Below are positions 46,687 through 55,475 of a DNA stretch of 64,000 nt, piece after piece. The position numbers were made by a program, and so were the translations under genes. How positions within the stretch are numbered: the stretch's first letter is position 1; each line of letters opens with the position of its first letter. Below the pieces are notes generated by a model. That model was given only the letters and a program-made list of their open reading frames with translations, did no database searches and had not been told where the DNA came from. The DNA comes from DALYLB01 sp033763135 (GTDB lineage Bacteria; Acidobacteriota; Blastocatellia; RBC074): contig JANRKY010000221.1 of assembly GCA_033763135.1 (NCBI GenBank), positions 4,165 to 68,164 of the forward strand. The letters are read 5' to 3'.

Positions 46687-47751
46687 TTAACGGAAGAACG
46701 GGTCCTTGTTCGAACCATGAATTTCGATATGGCAGACCGTGCAGTTCGCATATCGCGGGTTCGTAATATCGTGGAAGGACGGCGTCGGCGGGCCGAGCCC
46801 CGTTCCCTCTCCCACAATTCCCGGCGTGTTCGAATGGCACTCCAGGCATAGGAATCGGACGACGTTTCGGGTCAGGAGTTTCGGATTGGTCGACCCGTGC
46901 GGCGTATGACAGGTCTGGCACCCCTCGATCTTGACGGGCGCGTGCTCATACACGAACGGCCCCTGTTTATCCGAGTGGCATTTGACGCACATCTGATCGC
47001 CATTGACGGAGTTTCGCAGCGACTTCGCCAGGAATCCGCCATGCTGGTTGTGACAGTCGGAGCATTTCATTCCCCCCTCCGGCACCTTGTGATGGAAGGG
47101 CTTGGCGAAGGTCGCCTTCTGCTCCGCGTGGCACTGATAACACATATTCGGCTCGGTATCCCGCAACAGAGCTTCCGAACGCTTGGGCGAATGCGACGAA
47201 TGGCAGTCGAGGCAGGAGACGCCGTGGCGCGCGTGCTCGCTGCGCCGATAATTGAACCGCTCATCACTGCGTCCCTGGGAACCTTCATGACACCGCAGAC
47301 AAAGAGCCGAGGATTCGGCCGACGAGAGACTGCTGATCGATCGCATCGAGGCCGCTTTCGCCTTCGCCTCATCGGCAAACAGCGCCGCGGCCTCGGCGTC
47401 CTTGCCCTCCTTGGCGAAACGCGCGGCCGTCTGGTAATAATCGACGTGCGCCTTGGCGCCGCCATGACAGGCCTGACAGCCGATCATGTCGATCGATCCC
47501 TTCGAGAGGTTCGTCTTGCTATGCGCCGTCAGCGCATAGTGGGCGGCCTGGTTGGTATGACATTCTTCGCAGGATTCGTTGGCGACATACAGGCTGGGAT
47601 CGCTCGAAAACGGGGCCTTCTGGGCATTGACCGTCCCCGCCACTGCAGGCGGCCGGGCGCCTCCCCCCAATGTCGCAAGCTTCGTCGAAACCAATGGAAC
47701 GGCGACGACAACGAAAAAAATGACGACGAGCGCAAGCTTTAGGATTCGCAT
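46687..47751 (-). CDS. DmsE/MtrA-type decaheme cytochrome c
   Basis: This 354-residue protein has a signal or anchor segment (LALVVIFFVVVAVPLVS) and exactly ten CxxCH sites (CEECH, CQACH, CLRCH, CLDCH, CYQCH, CSDCH, CVKCH, CQTCH, CLECH, CTVCH), matching the DmsE/MtrA/GSU2203 family. It is the first gene of the operon and precedes the barrel gene by 18 bases. The family spans the outer membrane inside its porin, and an extracellular cytochrome or reductase would normally complete the path. None is encoded in the operon, so the final acceptor is unknown. Confidence 0.94.
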   Translation of the reverse strand: MRILKLALVVIFFVVVAVPLVSTKLATLGGGARPPAVAGTVNAQKAPFSSDPSLYVANESCEECHTNQAAHYALTAHSKTNLSKGSIDMIGCQACHGGAKAHVDYYQTAARFAKEGKDAEAAALFADEAKAKAASMRSISSLSSAESSALCLRCHEGSQGRSDERFNYRRSEHARHGVSCLDCHSSHSPKRSEALLRDTEPNMCYQCHAEQKATFAKPFHHKVPEGGMKCSDCHNQHGGFLAKSLRNSVNGDQMCVKCHSDKQGPFVYEHAPVKIEGCQTCHTPHGSTNPKLLTRNVVRFLCLECHSNTPGIVGEGTGLGPPTPSFHDITNPRYANCTVCHIEIHGSNKDPFFR

Positions 47752-48255
47752 AGGCTCTCCAATTCAGTGTGTCTGAGTACTGTCAGTAAGATGTGCAATG
47801 TATTTCGCACCGGTTCGCTCATCCTAGGCGATGCCGATGATGATGTATGTGATTCCGGACATAGGCGGCTGTGATGGGGCGCACATTCATTCGGACGAAT
47901 GATCTTGTCGATCTGCGCGTCTCACGCTTCTTCTCCCGCCTCCAATCGCTCGCGGAAGGATTCGAGCCGACCTCCATTCAACTGGGGAATCTCCCCACCC
48001 GGCATATCAGCAAGCCCTGTACCGTAATTGATAAAGATTAATATCGCGTTGCGAAGCGGACCGTCCGTCCGGAAGGCGGGCCAAAAGGGGCGGTTTTATT
48101 GGGAATTTGCGGACTTGGCGCGTGATTGGGGAGAGATTGCGATGGACGCATACGCAGCGGGCGATCGGGGATTCTTCCGGCGAGTGAGGAAAATCCCCCA
48201 TTGCAGGGCACAAGAATGCGAATCCATCTCCCGAGTGGGGAAAAACACGCAGCGA
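47752..48255. other. Upstream region of the cytochrome operon
   Basis: About 500 bases without a credible gene. It must hold the promoter of the minus-strand cytochrome operon, but no clean -35/-10 pair was seen. The right end runs into the CACGGGGAG palindrome. Confidence 0.3.
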
Positions 48256-48403
48256 TCTGAATCAGTCCCCAAAACATTCGGGCGGAGACTCAACCACGGG
48301 GAGCACGGGGAACACGGGGATCAATCCTTATCGGGGCCCCGTGCCCCCCGTGCTCCCCGTGGTTGAGTTCTCCTCTCCGAATTCGTCCGGGTCTGATTTA
48401 GAA
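48256..48403. repeat. Long imperfect palindrome, CACGGGGAG family, copy 3
   Basis: Left outer module CTGAATCAGTCCCCAAAAC leads into CTCAACCACGGGGAGCACGGGG. After the loop the mirror follows: CCCCGTGCTCCCCGTGGTTGAG, then the complementary outer module ending in CTGATTTAGAATC. It lies downstream of the rhamnosidase gene. Outer module and core both match the copies near 2.7 and 55.4 kb. Confidence 0.85.
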
Positions 48404-48427
48404 TCCGTCGACGCGGCCCCCCGGCGC

Positions 48428-51223
48428 CTATTTCGCCAGGGAATAAGCAAACCGATATTGCCCGGAGCCGACGGCGACGACGACGGCCTCTCCGTCCTGC
48501 TGCGCATTCGTGATGCCGTTGTCCCGGGCCAGGGCCTTGCCGCTTTCCGTGACCGCCGACAGTTGGGCTTTCGGCAGGCGAATCGTGGCGCGCGTGTTCG
48601 CGGGAACTTCAACGGCGAGGTCGAATCGGCCGTCCTTCAGCGACCAGGCCGACGCGACCTTGCCGTACATGGTCTGGTGGCTGGCGTTCACCTGTGCGAA
48701 GCCGCCGCCGGGCTGCGGTTGAATGAGGATATGCTTGTATCCCGGCGCGGCCGGATCGATCTCGATGCCCGCCATCACGCGGTACATCCATTCGCCGATG
48801 GCGCCGTAGGCATAGTGATTGAACGAATTCATCCCCTTGTCCTGAAACGAGCCGTCGGGTTTTCTGCCGTCCCAGCGCTCCCAGATCGTGGTCGCGCCCT
48901 GTTTGACCGGATAGAGCCACGAGGGATACTCCTCTCGATTGAGCAGCAGATAGGCTTCATCGAGATACCCATATCGACTGAGCACATGACAAAGATAGGG
49001 CGTACCGACAAAGCCCGTGGTGAGGTGTTTCCGCTCGCGAATTTCCCGGGCCAGGCGCCCGGCGGCCAGCGGTCGCATCGATTCCGGAAGCAGATCGAAC
49101 TGGAGCGCCAGCGCATATGCCGTCTGCGTGTCCTCGCCGACGCGGCCGGTCTCCGTGACGAATTCGCGGCGAAACGCCTCCTTGATCTTCGCCAGTTGCT
49201 CGGCATATTTCGCGGCCTCGTCCTGTCTGCCCAGGACCCGGGCGACGCGGGAGAGCAGATCGGTGGAATGAGCGAACATGGCCGTCGCGATCAGTTCCTT
49301 GCTTGTCGTCGCCCCCGGATAATCGGATCTCGTCGTGGCAAACGCCAGCCAGTCCCCGAAGTGAAAATCGCCGGCCCAGATGTAATCGTCTCCGGCCCGC
49401 TTTCTCTGATATTCGCCCCATTTCACCATGGCGGGATAGGACTCTTCCAGAAATCGCCTGTCGCCATAGCTCTGATACATCGCCCAGGGGATGATGGTGA
49501 CGCAGTCGGCCCACGCGGCGGAGCCGCCGGCCGGCGCCTGATTCGTTCCCAGGACGTCCGGGATCACAAACGGGATGCTGCCGCTCTCGTATTGATCGAA
49601 CGCGACATCGCGCAGCCATTTGACGAAGAAGCCGGCGACGTCGTAATTGAAGGCCGCCGTCCGCGCAAACACCTGCGCATCGCCGGTCCATCCCAGCCGT
49701 TCATCGCGCTGCGGACAATCGGTGGGCACATCGACGAAGTTCCCCTTTTGTCCCCACTGAATGTTGCGCTGCAACTGATTGATGAGCGCCTTGTCGGTCT
49801 CGAATTCGCCGGCGCGCGCCAGATCGGAATGCACGACCACGCTGGTCAGGCTGTCCGTCGTCAGTTCGCCCGGCCAGCCCGCCACCGCGACGTAGCGATA
49901 TCCAAAGAAGGTGAAGTGTGGTTCGTAGATCTCTTCCGGGCCATTCGCTCCGCCGCCCTTGAGCGTGTAGCGCAGCGTGGCTTTTGCGGCGCGCAAATTT
50001 TCGGTGTAGAAGTTGCCGGCCTTATCGAGGACTTCGGCATGTCGAATCGTGACCGTGGTTCCGGCCGCGCCGCGCACCTTCAGGCGAACCCAGCCGACCA
50101 GATTCTGCCCGAAATCCACGACGGTCTCGCCTGCCGGCGTCGTGAGGATCCTGACGGGCCGGATCTCTTCGATCCGGCGCACCGGCGGACCGGCCGGCGC
50201 GGTCAGAATCGTTTTGGCGTGATCGGCGGCCTTGACGCCCGCCCATTGCCGGTCGTCGAAGCCCGGCGCGTCCCATCCGGTCTTCTCCAGCCGCGCATCG
50301 TACGTTTCGCCATGATAGATCTCCGACATCAGAATCGGGCCGGTGGCCGCCTTCCAGTTCTGATCGGAGAGGATCTGCTCCCTGCGGCCGTCCTTGTAGG
50401 TCACGTCGATCTGGAGCAGCAGCCCAAGCCTGTTTCCATAGATGTTGCGCTTGTCCTCCCACGCCAGATTTCCGCGGTACCAGCCATCGCCCAGAAGCAC
50501 GCCAATCGCGTTGTCTCCGCTCTTCAACAGGCTCGTGACATCCCAGGTCTGATACTGAAGCTGCTTGTTGTAACTCGTCCAGCCCGGCGTCAGAAACTGA
50601 TCGCCGACGCGCTGCCCGTTCAGGCGAAACTCATAGAGGCCATGACTCGTCACATACGCGCGCGCCCGGTCGATCGCGCCGGCGAGTTTGAATTCGCGGC
50701 GCAACATCGGCGAGGGGTTCGACTTCTTCGGATCTTCGGGCAACTCGGGCTCGATCCAGCCGGCCTTCCAGTCCGCCGCGTCGAGCAGCCCCATTTCAAA
50801 CCATGCGGCCTCGCTCCACCCGGAATCGTTGCCGCTCGCGTCCCACACGCGGACCTGCCAGTAGTAGCGCTTCCCCGATCGCACCGGCGGCCCCTCGTAG
50901 ACGCGGTGAATCGACTCCTCGGAGTCGACCTTGCCGGAATCCCAAAGAAGGTCTTTTCCGGCCTGCAGGTCGGCGCCCGTTCCGGCGACGCGAATCCGAT
51001 AGGCCGCCTGCATCACGCCGCGTCCCCCGCTCTGCAGCCGCCAACTGAACCGCGGCTTGCGTGCGTCGATGCCGAGCGGATTCTCCCTGTACTCGGTTCG
51101 CAACCCCGCCGCCTTGAGCGGCGCTCCCTGCGCGGCCCGTGGCGTCGCGCCGCCGGATGCAAAGAACGCAAGGATAAGAACAGGCACGAGTCCGCCGACA
51201 GAGCGCATTTCTCGCTTGAGCAT
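48428..51223 (-). CDS. Alpha-L-rhamnosidase (GH78)
   Basis: This 931-residue secreted enzyme has a signal peptide (GGLVPVLILAFFASGGA), N-terminal beta domains (LRTEYRENPLGIDARKPRFSW), a central (alpha/alpha)6 barrel and a C-terminal beta domain. The GH78 signature DCPQRDERLGWTGDAQ and the substrate-site segment around WAGDFHFGDWLAF are present. It releases terminal rhamnose from plant glycosides or polysaccharides. The ATG at 51223 follows AAGGAG; the frame is open 24 codons further but without a ribosome-binding site. The pyrC stop is only 68 bases upstream, but a functional link to pyrimidine synthesis is unlikely. Confidence 0.93.
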   Translation of the reverse strand: MLKREMRSVGGLVPVLILAFFASGGATPRAAQGAPLKAAGLRTEYRENPLGIDARKPRFSWRLQSGGRGVMQAAYRIRVAGTGADLQAGKDLLWDSGKVDSEESIHRVYEGPPVRSGKRYYWQVRVWDASGNDSGWSEAAWFEMGLLDAADWKAGWIEPELPEDPKKSNPSPMLRREFKLAGAIDRARAYVTSHGLYEFRLNGQRVGDQFLTPGWTSYNKQLQYQTWDVTSLLKSGDNAIGVLLGDGWYRGNLAWEDKRNIYGNRLGLLLQIDVTYKDGRREQILSDQNWKAATGPILMSEIYHGETYDARLEKTGWDAPGFDDRQWAGVKAADHAKTILTAPAGPPVRRIEEIRPVRILTTPAGETVVDFGQNLVGWVRLKVRGAAGTTVTIRHAEVLDKAGNFYTENLRAAKATLRYTLKGGGANGPEEIYEPHFTFFGYRYVAVAGWPGELTTDSLTSVVVHSDLARAGEFETDKALINQLQRNIQWGQKGNFVDVPTDCPQRDERLGWTGDAQVFARTAAFNYDVAGFFVKWLRDVAFDQYESGSIPFVIPDVLGTNQAPAGGSAAWADCVTIIPWAMYQSYGDRRFLEESYPAMVKWGEYQRKRAGDDYIWAGDFHFGDWLAFATTRSDYPGATTSKELIATAMFAHSTDLLSRVARVLGRQDEAAKYAEQLAKIKEAFRREFVTETGRVGEDTQTAYALALQFDLLPESMRPLAAGRLAREIRERKHLTTGFVGTPYLCHVLSRYGYLDEAYLLLNREEYPSWLYPVKQGATTIWERWDGRKPDGSFQDKGMNSFNHYAYGAIGEWMYRVMAGIEIDPAAPGYKHILIQPQPGGGFAQVNASHQTMYGKVASAWSLKDGRFDLAVEVPANTRATIRLPKAQLSAVTESGKALARDNGITNAQQDGEAVVVAVGSGQYRFAYSLAK

Positions 51224-51291
51224 AATTGAGTTCTCCTTGTTGTCCGGTAGTGGCGGGAAGATTAAGCGCAAAACGGCTCGTTCCGCAAATT

Positions 51292-52575
51292 TCACGCCGC
51301 GGGAAGCCGGCCGGCGACGAAGGCCGCGACGGGAGCGCCCTGAAGTTCCCAGCCGTTGAAGGGGGTGTTGCGGCTTTTGGACTGGAAGCGGGAGGCGTCA
51401 ATGACGACGCGGCGATGAGGGTCGCAGAGGGTGATGTCGGCGACGGCGCCGATGCGGAGAGAGCCGCGATCGAGCCCGAAGATCCTCGCGGGGCCGCAGG
51501 AGAGAAGGTCGACCATCCGGGAGAGCGAGATCAGGCCTCGATGAAAGAGGCGGTCGAAGGTCAGGGAGACGGCGGTCTCGAGACCGACGATGCCGTTGGG
51601 CGCGTGATCGAATTCGCGCATCTTCTCGTTGGCGTGATGCGGCGCGTGATCGGTGGCGATGGCATCGATCGTGCCGTCGCGAAGCCCTTCCAAAATCGCC
51701 GCGAGATCGGTTTGCGAGCGCAGCGGCGGGGCCATCTTGAAATTCGTGTCGTATCCGCTCTCGAACAGATCCTTGTCCGAAAGGGTGAAATGGTGCGGCG
51801 CGACCTCGCAGGTCACGGCCAGTCCTCGCCGTTTGGCCTGTCGGACGAGATCGACCGATCGTTCGGTCGAGATGTGGGCGATATGAATGCGCGCGCCCGT
51901 GATCTCGGCCAGCATGATGTCCCGCGCGACATGCAGATCTTCGGCCGCGCCGGGAAGCCCCTTGAGCCCCATCAGAGCGGAATATTCGCCTTCATGCATG
52001 GCCCAGCCGTCGGCGCCGCAGCAATCCTCGCAGTGATCGACGACGGGCAGATCAAAATCGGCGGCATACTCCATCGCGTGGCGCATCATGCCCGAATCGA
52101 CGACGGGTCTGCCGTCGTCGCTGACGGCGACGATCCCGGCCCGCTTCATTTCGCCGATCTCGGCGAGCTGCTCGCCCTTCGAGCCGACGGTGATCGCGCC
52201 GAGAGGATGCACGTTCGCGGCGCGGGCCTTCGACGCCTGTTCGAGAATGAAGGACGTGACCGACGAGTTGTCGTTGATCGGCTGCGTGTTGGGCATGCAG
52301 CAGATCGAGGTGAATCCGCCGGCGATCGCGGCGCGGGCGCCGGACTCGATCGTCTCCTTGTATTCGAATCCCGGCTCGCGAAGATGGACGTGCAGATCGA
52401 TGAACCCCGGCGCGACGATCAGGCCGGCGGCGTCGTAGATCTCGATCCCGTCCTCATGAATCGCGGGTTCGATCGCGGCGACGCGTCCGTCGCGGACGAG
52501 AAGGTCGCGCTGCGCTTCGAGAGACTGCGACGGATCGACGATCGTTCCGTTCTTGATGAGGATGCTTGATGACAT
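51292..52575 (-). CDS. pyrC: Dihydroorotase
   Basis: This 427-residue class I dihydroorotase is a zinc amidohydrolase that cyclises carbamoyl-aspartate in step 3 of UMP synthesis. Motifs are FIDLHVHLREPGFEYKETI with the HxH ligands, GGFTSICCMPNTQP and AIATDHAPHHANEK with the catalytic Asp. It may act in a complex with the PyrB encoded just upstream (27-base gap), as in other class I systems. The ATG at 52575 was chosen over a TTG two codons earlier. Confidence 0.96.
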   Translation of the reverse strand: MSSSILIKNGTIVDPSQSLEAQRDLLVRDGRVAAIEPAIHEDGIEIYDAAGLIVAPGFIDLHVHLREPGFEYKETIESGARAAIAGGFTSICCMPNTQPINDNSSVTSFILEQASKARAANVHPLGAITVGSKGEQLAEIGEMKRAGIVAVSDDGRPVVDSGMMRHAMEYAADFDLPVVDHCEDCCGADGWAMHEGEYSALMGLKGLPGAAEDLHVARDIMLAEITGARIHIAHISTERSVDLVRQAKRRGLAVTCEVAPHHFTLSDKDLFESGYDTNFKMAPPLRSQTDLAAILEGLRDGTIDAIATDHAPHHANEKMREFDHAPNGIVGLETAVSLTFDRLFHRGLISLSRMVDLLSCGPARIFGLDRGSLRIGAVADITLCDPHRRVVIDASRFQSKSRNTPFNGWELQGAPVAAFVAGRLPAA

Positions 52576-52602
52576 AGGCAATTTGAGGCGCCGGCGCCGG
52601 GA

Positions 52603-53541
52603 TCATTCCCCGCCGGCCAGCAGATAGAGGACCGCCATCCGCACGGCGACGCCATTGGCCACCTGATCGAGAATCAGCGAGAAGGAGCCGTCGGCCACAT
52701 CGGAATCGATTTCAACGCCGCGATTGATCGGTCCGGGATGCATGACGATGGCGTCGGGCCGGGCGAGGCTCAACCGGCGACGGGTCAGTCCATAGTGAAT
52801 CGAATATTCGCGCAGCGACGGAAAGAACCCGCCGGATTGGCGTTCGAGCTGGATTCGCAGCATCATCACGACGTCGGCGTCGGTGATCGCCTCTTCCACG
52901 CTCGACGCGAAACGCACCGATCCCTCCGCGGACGTGATCCGCTTCTCCAGACCGAAAGGAAGCAGCGTCCGCGGACCGGCGAAGACGACGTGCGCGCCCA
53001 GTTTCGAGAGCAGGTGCGCGTTCGATCGCGCGACGCGGCTGTGCAGGATGTCGCCGAGAATCGCGACCTTCAATCCGGCAAAGCGCTGTTTGCTCTGGCG
53101 GATCGTCATGGCGTCGAGCAGCGCCTGCGTCGGGTGCTCGTGCGCACCGTCGCCCGCGTTAATCACCGAGGCGTCCAGAATTCGCGCGATCTGATGCGGC
53201 GCCCCCGACGAGCCATGGCGAATGACGATCGCGTCCGGCGCCATCGCCTGCAGATTGAGCGCGGTGTCGGTCAGCGTCTCTCCCTTGACCACGCTCGACG
53301 TCGAGGCCGAAATGTTGACGGCGTCCGCCGAGAGGCGCTTGGCCGCAATCTCGAAACTCGTGCGCGTCCGGGTCGATGCCTCGAAGAAGAGATTGATCAC
53401 CGTCTTCCCGCGCAGCGTCGGAACTTTCTTGATTCGACGCCGGTTCACGTCGCGAAACGTCTCGGCGGTGTCGAGAATGAGGACGATCTCCTCCGGGGTG
53501 AGGTCGGCGATTCCAAGAAGATCTTTACGTTTTAACGGCAT
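52603..53541 (-). CDS. pyrB: Aspartate carbamoyltransferase catalytic chain
   Basis: This 312-residue enzyme joins carbamoyl phosphate and aspartate, the committed step of pyrimidine synthesis. The carbamoyl-phosphate loop FFEASTRTRTSFEIAAKRL and HPTQALLDAMTI are clear, with the aspartate-site region ERQSGGFFPS before HPGPINRGVEI. No regulatory chain PyrI is nearby, so regulation is probably through PyrR, whose gene precedes it by 15 bases. Confidence 0.97.
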   Translation of the reverse strand: MPLKRKDLLGIADLTPEEIVLILDTAETFRDVNRRRIKKVPTLRGKTVINLFFEASTRTRTSFEIAAKRLSADAVNISASTSSVVKGETLTDTALNLQAMAPDAIVIRHGSSGAPHQIARILDASVINAGDGAHEHPTQALLDAMTIRQSKQRFAGLKVAILGDILHSRVARSNAHLLSKLGAHVVFAGPRTLLPFGLEKRITSAEGSVRFASSVEEAITDADVVMMLRIQLERQSGGFFPSLREYSIHYGLTRRRLSLARPDAIVMHPGPINRGVEIDSDVADGSFSLILDQVANGVAVRMAVLYLLAGGE

Positions 53542-53556
53542 TCAATTGGCCAGACG

Positions 53557-54102
53557 TTATTTGTGCTCGACGAGAAGCACCTGCTCCATCTCGTCGAACT
53601 CGGGCAGCATGACCTTGATGATCTCGTTTTCGGTGGTCGTCACGTATTTGCCGATGTAATCGGCCTGAATCGGCAGCTCCCGCCAGCCGCGATCGATCAG
53701 GACCGCGAGCTGCACGCGATGGGGCCGGCCGAAATCGATCAGTTCATCCAGCGCCGCGCGAATCGTGCGGCCGGTATAGAGCACATCGTCGACGAGGATG
53801 ATCGTCAGCCCCGTGATGTTGGGCGGCAGCTCCGTCTTGTTGATCACCGGCGTCTCGGCCACCGTGCTCAGATCGTCGCGATAGAGCGTGATGTCGAGGG
53901 CGCCCGTCGCCACCGCCACGCCGTCCATCTCCTTGATTCGCGCCGCGATCCGCTCGGCCAGCGGCACTCCGCGGCGCCGAATCCCGACCAGCAGCACGTT
54001 CGAGAGATCCGGATTGTTCTCGACGACCTGCGACGCCATTCGCGCCAGCACCCGGTTCATATCCTCCGCCGTCATCACCACCGATTTTTCGATGAATTCC
54101 AT
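53557..54102 (-). CDS. pyrR: PyrR bifunctional regulator / uracil phosphoribosyltransferase
   Basis: This 181-residue phosphoribosyltransferase-fold protein has the PRPP loop IILVDDVLYTGRTIRAALDE, the N-terminal VLLVGIRRRGVPLAERIA and ELPIQADYIGKYV near the C-terminus. In Bacillota PyrR binds pyr mRNA in response to UMP and also makes UMP from uracil. No PyrR-type anti-terminator could be recognised in the leader, which is a repeat element, so the RNA-binding role here is not shown. First gene of pyrR-pyrB-pyrC. Confidence 0.95.
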   Translation of the reverse strand: MEFIEKSVVMTAEDMNRVLARMASQVVENNPDLSNVLLVGIRRRGVPLAERIAARIKEMDGVAVATGALDITLYRDDLSTVAETPVINKTELPPNITGLTIILVDDVLYTGRTIRAALDELIDFGRPHRVQLAVLIDRGWRELPIQADYIGKYVTTTENEIIKVMLPEFDEMEQVLLVEHK

Positions 54103-54157
54103 GGTTCCTCGAAACAGGTTTGGAGTTCCGCTCTCACGCGGAAAGCCATTTGCCAGA

Positions 54158-54414
54158 GAGCTCCGCCTGAAGACCAATGGCATTAAGTTTGTAAAAAGAG
54201 GGCCTCACGCGAAGCCGCGAAGACGCAAAGAAGAGTGATTTCCGAGTTTTCTTCCGCTTCGCGTTCTTCCTTTTCGTCCCCGCCGGCCGCGCGGCTCGCG
54301 GGATTCTTGAATCGCAAACGAGGACGCGAAGAAGATCTGCCTCTTTCCACTTCGCGCCTTCGCGTCTTCGCGTGAGGCTAAACTTAATGCCACTGGCCTG
54401 AACGCGGAGCTCCA
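54158..54414. repeat. CGCGAAGAC-family long mirrored repeat, copy 1
   Basis: CCTCACGCGAAGCCGCGAAGACGC on the left pairs with GCGCCTTCGCGTCTTCGCGTGAGG on the right. An outer module (CAATGGCATTAAGTTT and its complement AAACTTAATGCCACTG) extends the arms, with GAGCTCCGC-type ends. A second inner pair (CTTCGCGTTC / GGACGCGAAG) surrounds the loop. It fills the 321-base gap between the ClpX-type zinc-finger gene and pyrR. Confidence 0.85.
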
Positions 54415-54423
54415 GACGAGTCC

Positions 54424-54645
54424 TCAAAAGAGCTCCCCGGCCGGCTGCGGACGGCCGCCGAAAGAGCCGGGCAGCAGATCCGTCACGTCGACGCCCTCCT
54501 GCCGCGCCGAATTGACGAGGACCGTTACGCACAGATCCACGCATTCGTTGCAGATGTATGCCTTGGGAGCGGCGATCAGTTTTTTGACTTCATCCCGCGG
54601 TTTGCCGCAGAAACTGCATCGCAACAGCGGTTCAGGTTGCGTCAT
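54424..54645 (-). CDS. Stand-alone ClpX-type C4 zinc-finger protein
   Basis: This 73-residue protein consists almost wholly of a ClpX N-terminal zinc-binding domain: RCSFCGKPRDEVKKLIAAPK followed by YICNECVDLC, with the four Cys ligands intact. No AAA+ domain follows. In ClpX this module binds adaptors and substrates. A free copy could act as a decoy, an adaptor partner or an unrelated dimerisation module. It lies 75 bases downstream of the DUF1499 gene on the same strand. Confidence 0.85.
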   Translation of the reverse strand: MTQPEPLLRCSFCGKPRDEVKKLIAAPKAYICNECVDLCVTVLVNSARQEGVDVTDLLPGSFGGRPQPAGELF

Positions 54646-54720
54646 CGTTCCATCCTGCAGGGGCGGAAATTCCAGATTGAATGTGCGTGTGGGTGTGAAT
54701 GAGTCGCGAATATACAACGA

Positions 54721-55152
54721 TCAGAACCGTTTGGCCAGTTCCGCCTGAAACTCGCGGATGCGCCGGGCGTTCGCGCCGAGATCGCCCTTCCCGATTCGCG
54801 ATTTCGACCGCACGTGGACGACGATCCGTTCGGCCTCCTGCGAAATCGTGATGGTCACATCGTCCTTGAACTTGAGAAGGCGCGTCGTGGCGATGGCCTC
54901 GATGACGCCCGCGCCCTTGTCGGCTTCGCGAACCTCCATCCCCATCCCGCGGACGACCTCGAGCGAGGCGTCGAAGACCCGCTCCTGTCCGACCGACGCG
55001 GGAAATCGCTGCGGCAGAATGTCGGGATACTGCGGCGTCGCCCCTGTCCGGACGTCGTTGATCCGCGGCCAGATCAGACCGAGCGCGAAGGGCACACTCG
55101 CCAGCAGCACGACCGAGACGATGATGTATACGACGATCTTGTTGAAGGTCAT
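54721..55152 (-). CDS. DUF1499-family membrane-anchored protein
   Basis: This 143-residue protein has one N-terminal helix (IVVYIIVSVVLLASVPFAL) and a DUF1499 domain at about 45-143 (VFDASLEVVRGMGMEVRE, AIATTRLLKFKDDVTI). The family is widespread, small and of unknown function. The start giving MTFNKIV was chosen; an in-frame ATG at 55176 would add eight polar residues. Confidence 0.82.
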   Translation of the reverse strand: MTFNKIVVYIIVSVVLLASVPFALGLIWPRINDVRTGATPQYPDILPQRFPASVGQERVFDASLEVVRGMGMEVREADKGAGVIEAIATTRLLKFKDDVTITISQEAERIVVHVRSKSRIGKGDLGANARRIREFQAELAKRF

Positions 55153-55293
55153 CTCTGCGTTCTCTTTTTCCTGCATGGGCGTTCGGCAAATCGATGTTGC
55201 ACGATACACGAGAGGCGCGCGGGCTGTAAATGGCGACGCCGTCCCGCGCGGGCTTTGCGCGCCGTTTTCGCTCTGGTAGACTGTCTGTTACTC

Positions 55294-55440
55294 CTAAATC
55301 GGGCCAGAATACATTCGGACAAGAAATATCAACCACGGGGAGCACGGGGAGCACGGGGCTTCGATGATTCTTGATCCCCGTGATCCCCGTGATCCCCGTG
55401 GTTCAGTTCTTCCGCCCCAATGTTGTTGGGCCTGATTTAG
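55294..55440. repeat. Long imperfect palindrome, CACGGGGAG family, copy 4
   Basis: This is the cleanest copy. CTAAATCGGGCCAGAATAC begins it, and the complementary GTTGTTGGGCCTGATTTAG ends it. Inside are ATCAACCACGGGGAGCACGG and its mirror CCGTGATCCCCGTGGTTCAG around a loop GCTTCGATGATTCTTGAT that is nearly the same as in copy 1. It lies in the divergent gap between DUF1499 and pyrK, so it may contain or separate their promoters. Confidence 0.9.
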
Positions 55441-55475
55441 AGAACGAGAGTCGCCATCATCAACCCCAGACCAGG

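Noticed and set aside
55371..55475. N-terminal extension of PyrK (MIPVIPVIPVVQFF)
   Set aside because: This peptide is the translation of the CACGGGGAG palindrome and has no counterpart in PyrK proteins.
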